Of a DNA stretch of 64,000 bases, positions 22,256 through 31,927 are shown one piece after another. The stretch is from Fragilaria crotonensis (lineage: Eukaryota; Bacillariophyta; Fragilariophyceae; Fragilariales; Fragilariaceae). A model generated the notes under the pieces. That model did no database searches. It saw nothing but the letters and a program-made list of their open reading frames with translations, and had not been told where the DNA came from. Position 1 is the stretch's first letter. Every line of letters starts with the position of its first letter. The stretch lies in assembly GCA_022925895.1 (NCBI GenBank), contig JAKSYS010000100.1:1-64000 (forward strand), written 5' to 3'. The translations under genes were made by a program, and so were the position numbers.

Positions 22256-25200
22256 ATGACCATTCCATTGCTCAGCATGTTGGAGCACGAACGACTTGAC
22301 CTCAACGCCAAACATTGGTGGCTCTTCGGACGAGAACGGGAGCTGGCGATATTAGACGGAGCGCTGGAGCGTGCCTCGTCAGGAAGTCGAGAATTGGTCT
22401 TTGTCGCCGGACCGTCGGGGATGGGCAAAGCAAGTATTGCGGAGTACTTGAACCATGGTCAGAAATGCTTGTTTGCCAGGGGAAAGTTTGATGCCATTCC
22501 GAACGCTCCCTTTGCTGCAATCATCAGCGTATGCGTCGAATTGATCACCATCACATGCAGAGACAAGCCTCTCAAGGAGAAGGTATCAAACAGTATGTCG
22601 CACGAAATGACGGAAGCGGATTTGTCCTCATTGCTAGCCTTTCTTCCGACATTTCGAGACTTATTGGACAACCAGAACCGCTCGTGCAGGGTGGCTGCTC
22701 TATCTCAAGCTCACAACAGCATTTCTCACAAGAAGGACTTGCTAACTCAAATAAAGTTTGCGGTTCGTGCCTTCCTGCGCATCGTCACCAGACACTCCAG
22801 CTGTCCCCTCATCCTGTGCCTTCAAGATCTGCAGTGGGCCGATGACACAAGCATGGATCTCCTGGAATTCATCGCCGAAGACCGCGATCAGACCCGTTTT
22901 ATTATCGCAGTCACTTACAGCGCAGAGGACACTGATATTGGCCGTCGAGCCCAGCAATGGGTGAAACGAGTTTCGACCAGCAAGACACAGAAAGCCACAG
23001 TCAGTAATATACATGTTGACCCTCTGGTATTGGAACAACTCAATAGGTTGCTCTCAGTGGTGATGAAAATGAGGGAGGAAGAAACGATGCCTCTTGCTGT
23101 TCATTTAATGCCGCTAACGACCGGAAACTTGTTTGCTGCACTGCAGATTATGGAACAATGGGAAAATCAGGGTGTGCTCACCTATAATACCTCAATGTCT
23201 CACTGGGAGTGGGATCTCGAGAAGTCTAAAGGTATATCCGTGTCAGAAGGGCTTGCCGATATGCTCTCGAATCGCATCCGCCGCCTCCCGTCAGACGTTC
23301 AACGAGTGTTGCAGCTTAGTGCTTGCCTAGGCTACAGATTCGAACCATCATTTTTGGAAGCTATTAAGGAGGCGCTCCCAGGAGACCTTCTGGATGTGAA
23401 GAGCATCCTTCAGTTTTGCTTCGATGAGAGTTTACTAGAGCCCCAGGGTGATGGGCGTGTCATGTTCCTTCATAAAACGATTCACCAAGGAGCCCTGTTG
23501 TACCTTCCACAAGGCGATGAATTGGAGAAGTTGCATCTGCGGATCGGTATATTGCTCTGGCATCATCTTAAGCACAAACAAATTTCAAACGACCGGACCC
23601 TTTTTCTATGTGTCGACTATATGATCATGGGATCGAACCATGTCGAAGATGACATCATGCTGCTTGAGTTGGCAGAGTTGTGCAACGTGGTCGGCAACAA
23701 GGCCCTTGAACTTTCTGCCTTTGTCATTGCTGCTAATTACTTCAAGAAAGGCATCGAACTCCTCAACAAGATTTGTTGTAGCAAGTGGGATGACTTCCAT
23801 GAATTGACTGAGTCCATGTTTGTTAGCTTTGCCGAACTTCAGTACTATAACGGCAAGTTCGGAGAATGCCTCAAGGCAATCCACGAGCTACTGGCTAACA
23901 AACCCTCCGAATCTGCATGTGCCAACCTCACCCGTTTGCAGATTTTGAAGGATAAGGGCAATCTGAGGAAGTTTGTGGTGTCGTCGTTGGTATTCTTGAA
24001 TGAGCTGGGAGTGACTTTTCCGTCACGTTTCACGATGGAGCGTGCGCGTCTGCTGCGTTACGCGGTGATGAAGAAGCTGAATGGGATGCACGACGCGACG
24101 ATTATGAATCTACCGAGAGTCACGGATCTGACGACGATTACCGTTATGAAAGTGTTGAACCTGATGACAGTCGCAGTCATAGAGCTCGGTCTGGTCCATC
24201 TTAGTGCAATGACGTTGCACAAAGCCGTACTGCTCAGCCTCACCCAAGGTTTATCAGATTCAAGTCCTGGGGCCTTCGTTCTTCTTGGCGCTTACCTTAT
24301 CAGTGAGAAAGGCATGCTACCAGAGGGCTATCGAATGGGACAGCTTGCAATTAACATGTCCCAGGAACTCGACATGTCAACTGCAGACGGTTTTGTTGCC
24401 CACTGGGTCCACGGCATGACTGGGCTATGGCAAAGGACAACTCTGGCGGAACGCCTCCCTCCCCTGTTACAGGGACACGTAACGGCGTTGAAAAATGGCG
24501 ATCCCTGCGCCGCCTTCATGTCGATAAACCAATACATCACCATCAGCTTCTTCAGTTCAACGAACTTGTGTTACCTGATGGAGGATATGGAGAAATACTC
24601 CATTCTGATGTTGGAATACGGTCAGAAGTCCATCTTTCTTCAAATTCTACCGCTATGGCAATGCATATTGAATTTATCTGGTCGCAGCCAAGACCCCTCG
24701 ACATGACACACGGCGAAGCCATGGACAGGCAGGATTTGGTGGGAAATGAGCACGGTATTGGATTGAAGGCATGCTGGTCCTTCCTGATGCAGCTTGCGTT
24801 CTACATGGGTAACTTTGAACTGGCCTCCAGCTTGTCTGAGAAGCTTCAATCTCTCAACATTGGCTTTATGAAGTCGCATGTACAGTATCAGGCTCACGTG
24901 TTGTTCTTTGGACTGGTTGCCATTGAAAATGCTCGTAAGACTGGCAAATCAAAGTACAGGAAGGAGGCCGCGAAGCATCTTTCCGTGATGCGACGTTGGG
25001 TGGACAAGAAGGCAGCCAATGTCGTTCACAAAACCATGATTCTCGAAGCCGAATACGACAGTTTATTTGTCAGAAGGAGTAGCAACACCACCACCACCAC
25101 CACCACCACCATCACCACTAGCAGCAGAAATCACAGGAACAAGTTGAGGGCAAGTGGCCTTACCTCTATGAAAGCCAAGTACGATGGTGCGATTGCAGCG

Positions 25201-25566
25201 TCGGTCAAATCGGATTTCATGCAAGACGCGGCTCTTGCGGCACAGTTGGCAGGCAGGGCTTTCTTCCGTTTCAAGGATACCGCACCCCTGGCAGAATCGT
25301 ACTTTGCCATGTCACACGGCATGTGGGAGTATTGGGGTGCGTTTGCCGTGTCCAATTGTCTCGGTGCGAAATTGATGAATGACTTTCCAGGAATCAATCT
25401 AGCCGACGCTTCTGCGAACTATAGCAGAAGTCAAGGCTTTGGTTTTGGTGACAAGTTTGCGCTGGACTCTGGGAGCAATCATGGCAAATCTCGAGACCGC
25501 CGTTCCAGTGGCAATCAATGGAGCTTGAATGACTCGGAAACCATTGCTCTAGACTCCGGTGCTTAA
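22256..25566 (+). CDS. STAND-type predicted ATPase with a helical-repeat C-terminus (one apparent frameshift)
   Basis: First in-frame ATG at 22256. An AAA_16-like NTPase module opens with LFGRERELAILDGAL. Walker A is GPSGMGKAS near residue 52 and Walker B LILCLQDLQWADD near 186. A winged-helix/arm region (LPSDVQRVLQLSACLGYRFE) and a long helical TPR-like region follow to the C-terminus, with a threonine run encoded by ACC repeats at about 25086-25115. Proteins of this type act as nucleotide-controlled signalling scaffolds, often fused to a kinase or cyclase; none is fused here. The frame changes at about 24701-24706: the first frame ends ...SQDPST, and the second begins MTHGEAMD with similar helical sequence. 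A missing base explains this best, since no GT-AG intron fits. Confidence 0.82.
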
Positions 25567-25567
25567 A

Positions 25568-25581
25568 GTCAGATCAGACTT
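25568..25581. repeat. Target-site duplication, LINE left copy
   Basis: GTCAGATCAGACTT, identical to 34908-34921. It begins two bases after the stop codon of the ATPase gene. Confidence 0.93.
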
Positions 25582-25595
25582 AAAAAAAAAAAAAA
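25582..25595 (-). repeat. T14 tract at the sense 3' end of the LINE
   Basis: Fourteen A on the plus strand, hence T14 in the sense of the element, directly abutting the target-site duplication. It replaces the A-rich tail usual in many LINEs. Confidence 0.85.
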
Positions 25596-25709
25596 ACCCA
25601 GACCTAATTAACGTGCTGCCGCGGTGTTCAGACTAAAAACACTCGACCCACACGACTAGACACTACCTGGTACTGGTAGCGGCTAGCATGACTCCCATGA
25701 ATTGTATCC

Positions 25710-27191
25710 TCACTTAGTCCCGAAATAGTGACGGATGGACTTAACTCCTTGGATTGCCTTGGCTTTTGCGCGCTTTATGCTCATCTTGACAAGCGGACCG
25801 TAGACGGCAATCCAATTCTTATTATACGTCACCGTTTTTGAAAAGTGATCCGTGATATCCTGGTGTAACAGTCGTCGTACACTCGGCTCCATTTGATTTC
25901 GAAAATCGTATATATCAATCAGCGTGCGGTCGATGACTCGTCTTTCCGCTAGGGCTTTAGCACTAGCATCTGCCCCATGGAGATCTTTGTTGCGCTGTTC
26001 CCAAAGGAGAAACCATTGTTGCCAAATGGCACCAATAATAGCGATCTGCCATCGGTGCCCCGTTTGACGTTTAGTCTCCGTAGCCCTTGCCTGCCGCGCA
26101 TAATACTCATCTTGGAGAGAACTCCATTCGCTGCTAAACCTCCCCAGAAAAAGATGGTCCCAGCCGATAGCATTCTGTTGGTGTAACAGACGTCGTATGC
26201 CGAGAGGAGCGTCTGACATGTCCACAGTGAACTCGCTGTCATCAGAAGAGTTATGATGTGTCCAATCGCCGATGGCCTTCAAGAGCAATCGTTTGAGACG
26301 GGGCATCGTACACAATTCATCACATTTCCGTTCTAGATTCCGGAGCATCGCTCGCCTCCAGGTGACGCGTAGCTCGGAAGAACATCGCAAAATATGTTGC
26401 CACGTCTCTGGGCATTGGCGACAACTGGGACACGTTCGTTTTCTTGGATCGCTCCGATGAATCTTTGCGTTCGTAGGAAGCAAACCATGGACTAACTTCA
26501 CTAGATGTGTTCGTCTATTGAGGTGGCGATGCAAAGCTTTCCCATGCGCTTCCCAATTGATCACTTCCATGGTGTGTTTTGACCATGAGTAACGTTCCAT
26601 CATGTGTGATTTCAAATCGGGTGCCGTCGCTTGAAATCGCAACGCCGTCTCATAGTGAGATGTAACAGTACCGGTTGGAAACTCCAAGTGCACGCCCGCC
26701 CATTCGGTGAGAAGAACGGTTGGTTGAAAGGACCCGAAGTCCCGCTGGTATCTCGACGCCTGGGTATCCGCATCCACATTTAACTGAGCCAAGAGAGAGA
26801 GTCGATGGTATGGAATCTCTCGATCTTGGTGTCCTTTGACATGCTGCAATCTGACGTCCGGCATACCTTGGAGCAAAGCCTGAATACCTCGGACTATATC
26901 CCATTCGGGGATGGTTGGCTCTAACGGGAAACTCTTAATCGGGGGCGCCATCTCGCTCTGAGAAAGATGCGTGACACCAAGGACACCTGGAGGGTTCTTT
27001 TGTAACACTGTATCAACCAGACTCTGGCTGTCGGTGGCAATAATACCCGTCCAGTTGTCATGCTTGCCCGTGAATTCCGCAAGGCGTCGAAGAAAACATA
27101 ACAACGACAACAAGCCGTAACTTTCTGACCGGTAGGCATGTGGAGGCGCTGCGTGCAGGGCCCATGCCACATGCGCACCGGTCCCCCACAT
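25710..27191 (-). CDS. LINE RNase H domain and C-terminal zinc finger
   Basis: Continuation of the EN-RT polyprotein in another frame. RNase H residues: the first Asp (AVSDGSDWD, about 27245) lies at the end of the preceding frame. Glu in YRSESYG (about 27120), Asp in ATDSQSLV (about 27035) and Asp in NVDADTQ (about 26775) lie here. Then comes CPSCRQCPETWQHILRC (about 26390-26440), a Cys/His zinc-binding motif typical of LINE C-termini, and a Trp-rich tail with AIGWDHLFLGRFSSEW. The frame change from the RT ORF lies at about 27140-27180; the listed ATG is not a real start. Confidence 0.85.
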   Translation of the reverse strand: MWGTGAHVAWALHAAPPHAYRSESYGLLSLLCFLRRLAEFTGKHDNWTGIIATDSQSLVDTVLQKNPPGVLGVTHLSQSEMAPPIKSFPLEPTIPEWDIVRGIQALLQGMPDVRLQHVKGHQDREIPYHRLSLLAQLNVDADTQASRYQRDFGSFQPTVLLTEWAGVHLEFPTGTVTSHYETALRFQATAPDLKSHMMERYSWSKHTMEVINWEAHGKALHRHLNRRTHLVKLVHGLLPTNAKIHRSDPRKRTCPSCRQCPETWQHILRCSSELRVTWRRAMLRNLERKCDELCTMPRLKRLLLKAIGDWTHHNSSDDSEFTVDMSDAPLGIRRLLHQQNAIGWDHLFLGRFSSEWSSLQDEYYARQARATETKRQTGHRWQIAIIGAIWQQWFLLWEQRNKDLHGADASAKALAERRVIDRTLIDIYDFRNQMEPSVRRLLHQDITDHFSKTVTYNKNWIAVYGPLVKMSIKRAKAKAIQGVKSIRHYFGTK

Positions 27192-29960
27192 CTGTACTCA
27201 TTACCCAACCAAATGCTCCCTGAATCTGATCCCAATCGGACCCGTCGCTGACGGCCCGAAGACCATGTTCTAACGCCAGAGCGACGGAGAAGGGGTCGTC
27301 AGACATTTCCACGTGTTGCAAGAGTTCCATCTCCCACGATGGGAGGGACGCGATAAATTGCCTGAACGTCCCAGCACAAGGTGGAGTGTTGACCTCCAGG
27401 ATATAACTTTGATGGGAGATTTTCCACAACCCCGGTGCCGATTGTGTCGCTAATATCGGGACCGCTTGCGATGGGAGTGAGGCCCAATCTCTCGCCCAGT
27501 TTGATTCGCGAAATACTCGGTGGGACTCAGCGTGGCATTTGACGTACTGATCTTGGATTTTGACCCATAACCGACCACCAAACCAATACGCCGGGTGACG
27601 CTGGCGCATCTTATGCAAAGGAAGAACCCAATCTCCCAACGGCTGAATAAGAGAACCATCCGGTCGACTCCATAACGCATTTGCTCTCTTCCACAACTTC
27701 CACGAGGACTCCGATGGTCGTTCTTGATAAATTGCCGTGCCATGCGTCCGACTGCTGAGAAGATCATGATTTCCAACAAGCTTGTTCATATCCAGTTGGC
27801 GTCCATTAATGGTTGTCAAATCCGACAACGTAACGACATTAAGATATAGACGACAATAGTTAAGTTTGCAGATCTCCGATGGTGAAAAAATTTCCGAAGA
27901 TTGAATTACGTCCATAATACACGCGTCATGCAAACGTTGTAACTCAGGCAAATACTGTGTATCGAGCCGAAGCTTGGCATTTATTCGTTTTAAAAACGAT
28001 CTGAGAGAACTGAGCCATTTGGATTCCAGGTGTGGTAGCGAGCTATGGACTTGTTCCAAGATGGAAAAGGAGACTCCTACTTGGGCCTGGAACCACGAGA
28101 CAGAAATGCGTAGTAATTTCCCCGTGATGGAATTCTTCCGCCAATGTCGTACAAACATCAGGATTTGAGCGACTCCTTGTTGGACGTATAACGATCGAAA
28201 GTTTGCTCCCCCATATGCTAAGGGACCGTAAAGAATTGCCTTCTTGGTGTTGCGATTAAAGCCGCACCTTGGGACAATGATCGACATCGCTTTCTTCTGT
28301 ACGCAGTCGAGTTGTCGCTGTGTAAGGGATGAACTGGCCAGCGGGTAGCTCACGGACGGTAAATAGCACGCATAGTAGAATGTCCACGCCTCTCGTCGCG
28401 TTAATGGTGTTTCCCACAGAAACGCAGTAACTGAATCGCTTTTCTTTTGTAACTGTCGAAATTGTTCCTTTTGGGTCCCCGCGGGATCTTTGTAGTGTCC
28501 GAGGGTCTTATGTGCAGTGTAGGCCGGGAGGACTTGCAAGTGCTGATCCTTTTGCTCTTGACGATCCCAAACTTTGATGGATACTTCTTCAGCCGAGTGC
28601 GCTGGGACCAACACAGGAGCGCCGGACATCGAAAACTGCCACTGGAGAATGTGATTCGAACACTTGCTGAGCTCAAGGGCACCACCACTAGCGTGTAACA
28701 GGTCTGACCAGCATTGTGCATTCGATTGGGCTTGGGATGCGATTTGCTGGACTGTATCGATGGAACCATCGTTGTCGAATGCGTTTGTTTGGCCATTACA
28801 ATCGTCAACGAACCCGATAAGACCTAATTGAACACTCGTATCGCCGTTGGTGTCCCAATAAGTTGCCTGGGACGCCCTTGTATCATAACAGTCAAACAAC
28901 GTACTCGATAAGAAGCACCAAATTGCTGGAGAGTTGGCACTTCCTTGGCCCGTACCATACACAGGGAATTCCGATTCATGGTGATATCCCGAGGGAGATA
29001 TACCAAGTTCAGTACGTACATGAAATTCTGCCTTTTCGAGAGTGATCGCATTACATGCAGTGACCATTGCGGGAACTCCGTACTTCTGACTCACGGTCAT
29101 GCCCAGATTAGGTATGATGCGATCGTAACAAGCGGTAGCGTCGTAATTAGTGAGGATAACCGGTTTCCGGGTAGCTCTGGAGATTTCCAGTTGAAGTTCT
29201 TCTATGAACACGGGATCTGTGGCATTACGTAACGGTCGGGAACCAAATTGGCCGTCGTTTAAGATACGAAGATCTTCCGCTTGATGCATCGCTGAACGCC
29301 ACTTGAGACCCAGGAATAAGTTAAAGTCTGCTTCATAAATATGAATGACTCTCGTTCGGTGAAGACGCACGTTATCGGGGTCTTTAAACAGCATAGTATT
29401 GACAACTTTTTGCCACCGTTGAAATGAATAACCCCGCTCCAATGCGTAATTGAGCAGATCCAAACGAAGCTGACGTATCGCTTGTTGTCGGTAATTTAAT
29501 TCATCGCGTTTCGCCTTAAATTCCGGCGTCACCTCATCATCCGCTGCTTCTGACGAAAAGGAATGTCTTGCTATCAGAGCCTTATAATGCCCCAGATGCA
29601 TTCCGGAAGGTGATGTTGTGGTGGATTCTGACCAGAGGCGCAATTTAGCACAAAAATCCTCGTCGCATATTGTAGGTCGGATGGTATCGACTGACCACTC
29701 GTGAGTATATTGCAGATGGTTCAAGAGGAGTTGGACACTGTCATCATACCCTGTAGTATCGAAGGTCCCGTGCAAGAGCTGGCGTTGCGTTTCGCTTATG
29801 CCAGTGTAACCCAAAAGGTCGGCCAAGGGCGAGATCGTAAAGGGGGTCCCGTGAGCCTGACCGAAATGGAGTCTATTCCGCTCTTGAAGGAGCTTGACGA
29901 TCTCTGTTGGAACATCGATCTGCTGCCATTGCGTGCATTTCTTTGGGTCCTCCCACTGTG
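27058..29960 (-). CDS. LINE reverse transcriptase
   Basis: The open frame runs from about 29960, upstream of the apparent ORF start at 29826, because the sequence before it (QWQQIDVPTEIVKLLQERN) continues the polyprotein. RT motifs: NTMLFKDPD, the first catalytic Asp in YDATACYDRI (about 29130), GTGQGSANSP (about 28950) and the FVDD box (about 28810), a variant of YxDD. Downstream comes the RT thumb/connection and the first RNase H Asp. No start codon is needed if the region is made from the endonuclease frame. The break between the two frames lies near 29955. Confidence 0.92.
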
Positions 29961-31664
29961 TAGCGGAATCTCTAACCGAACCACTCCTGAACGATGAGTC
30001 TTCCCTCTAACGTTACGTAATTTGGTCATGACCGCTTTAATATCCTCAGCTTTGCGAATACGACGTAGCCTTGTCGCCGTGTGTTTATCAGACTTTCGGA
30101 TCGACTGCTCTAACTCTTGGATACGCTGTCGACTTTCGACGTCTCGGATAACGAAGCTATGCTTGACGATACGACGGACTTCCTGGTTTGCGAGCCGAAG
30201 CAATCGAGAGCATTGGCTTTGAGTGCGCGGGGTTTCGTGTTCCGGAAAAGCGGTGGCATATTCTTGTAAGAGAGTAGATGAATCAAGTCCATTTCGAAGC
30301 ATTGATAAACACTTCCGGAGTTGTTGTACTCGACGCCGAGCATTCGATAATTCGATAGACCATGCGTGTTCGCCGAATTGAGGAATGGCTGTCTCTGCTG
30401 CTAGACTCGCTGCAAGAACATCTCGATCTAGACGCTCCGCAAATTGATGGCGGTTTCCCGGATACGTTAATCGTGTTCCACGGTCAAATGCGTTGTGAGC
30501 CATGAGAAGTTCGTACATTTTGTTAATATACGTTGTAACTTGCGCCGTGTTGTTTGCTTTGAGCATGCGTCTCTTTAAACTCGCCAAATCTGAAGTCGGA
30601 TTCCCAAAAAGTTTGTCGGTGTCGAAATCCAAAAAGAATCCGCGATGGTCAGATGACAGACGAACATTGAACGGATCATACCCCAATGCGATCAATGCGT
30701 CACGCATGCGTGCGCTACCCAAGGCGTAGTCGAGACACTTTGTTCCTCTTGAGTACGTTGCTGGAACGATCATGGAAGGGTGCCGAGTGGCTGCGAGATT
30801 AACCAGTGACAGTTCCCCAGCGATAAAACTCAAGCCATCTGGGTCGGAGCCAAAGGGTTCATTGAAATCGCCAACTAAAAGAATTTCTGCACCTGCATTT
30901 TTATACTTGCGCAACGCTTCCAGGAGATCCCTGCGAAATGCTGACCTTGGATTGCTCACGGTGTCTTGAGAATGGAGGAGAAGACTCCTGTGCTGACTTG
31001 CGACCGTCATCCCTCCTTCTTGTCCTCTTTTATCGACAGGTTGATAAGCAGACACGATTGCCACTCTACGACCAGACCGCCCCGAGAATTCTTGAATGAC
31101 CCATCGTCCCCATCGATCCTGGACTTGATGAACTATCCTCCCGGATAAGTTTCCAATCGTGAGCATGAACGTACCGCCAGGTTTGTATGGTGTCGCAAAT
31201 GGGATTGGGGTTGTGCCGGCGATGAATTTCGCTCGATCCCAATGCTGTTGAACTGTGTCATACAGAGTACTCCGAATACTCAATTGAGTAACGTCAAGGT
31301 TATGTTCCTGACCGCAAAAAAGGTCCGCCTGGACCTCTTGAATGACCTCGCACACGTTATTCAGCTGCCCACCTCGACGATCAAACGACAGACCATTCAC
31401 ATTTTGAATATATACACGTGTGTGGTGCCCTGCTTTCTCTACCAAAGGATCACCCCATGGTTGGTTCTCTCGCTGGTTTCTGTGCGTGAGGCTCCTTGGT
31501 TGGGACTCCGGCCGGTTGGTTCCTCCTGACACTGCTGCGGACAACGGTCTACTAAACAAATTCCTCCATTGTTCCTGAGCTCGATCCAATCGAATGTCGA
31601 TATCCGAAACGTTTTCCGTGTTCCGAATGCCGCTCGTAGTTTCAGAGACCACTCGGCTTCTCAT
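29796..31664 (-). CDS. LINE APE-type endonuclease
   Basis: The exonuclease-endonuclease-phosphatase fold is shown by IQNVNGL, the catalytic Glu in GQEHN (about residue 120), GDFNEP (about 266), the DYALGS turn and the terminal SDHRGFF (about 338). It nicks target DNA for target-primed reverse transcription. The C-terminal third is arginine-rich and leads into the RT region in another frame, so the last ~45 residues of this ORF are probably not native. Its ATG overlaps the stop of the 88-aa ORF as ATGA (31661-31664). Confidence 0.9.
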   Translation of the reverse strand: MRSRVVSETTSGIRNTENVSDIDIRLDRAQEQWRNLFSRPLSAAVSGGTNRPESQPRSLTHRNQRENQPWGDPLVEKAGHHTRVYIQNVNGLSFDRRGGQLNNVCEVIQEVQADLFCGQEHNLDVTQLSIRSTLYDTVQQHWDRAKFIAGTTPIPFATPYKPGGTFMLTIGNLSGRIVHQVQDRWGRWVIQEFSGRSGRRVAIVSAYQPVDKRGQEGGMTVASQHRSLLLHSQDTVSNPRSAFRRDLLEALRKYKNAGAEILLVGDFNEPFGSDPDGLSFIAGELSLVNLAATRHPSMIVPATYSRGTKCLDYALGSARMRDALIALGYDPFNVRLSSDHRGFFLDFDTDKLFGNPTSDLASLKRRMLKANNTAQVTTYINKMYELLMAHNAFDRGTRLTYPGNRHQFAERLDRDVLAASLAAETAIPQFGEHAWSIELSNARRRVQQLRKCLSMLRNGLDSSTLLQEYATAFPEHETPRTQSQCSRLLRLANQEVRRIVKHSFVIRDVESRQRIQELEQSIRKSDKHTATRLRRIRKAEDIKAVMTKLRNVRGKTHRSGVVRLEIPLHSGRTQRNARNGSRSMFQQRSSSSFKSGIDSISVRLTGPPLRSRPWPTFWVTLA

Positions 31665-31927
31665 GGGCGCGTCGCTCCAGCTAAATCCGTTGTAGGGTTG
31701 TATTGTGGATTTAGGGGAGCAGGATATGGCGAGGTGAGGGAGTGTAGCTGGTGGCCGCTATCGGCCTGGTGATTCGACGTAATGCTACCAGCCCTTGGGG
31801 TGACTGGGGAAGATACATCCTCTTGAGTACTGAACACGTCATCCAAATTATGACAGACTGCCATATAATCTAAACCTTGACCGACTTCCAGGTCGTCGGA
31901 GAATGCGTGAGAATCATTCATACCCAT
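31661..31927 (-). CDS. LINE small linker ORF (88 aa)
   Basis: MGMNDSHAF... acidic in the first half, then proline-rich; no known domain. Its second Met codon (31919-31921) overlaps the stop of the 750-aa ORF as ATGA, and its own stop overlaps the endonuclease start as ATGA. This placement suggests a translated spacer or the true N-terminus of a coupled ORF2, but function is unknown. Confidence 0.55.
   Translation of the reverse strand: MGMNDSHAFSDDLEVGQGLDYMAVCHNLDDVFSTQEDVSSPVTPRAGSITSNHQADSGHQLHSLTSPYPAPLNPQYNPTTDLAGATRP

Noticed and set aside
29950-29962. Programmed -1 frameshift between endonuclease and RT of the LINE
   Set aside because: The frames would join by a -1 shift, but there is no slippery heptamer and the host genes around show similar single-base breaks, so an indel is simpler.
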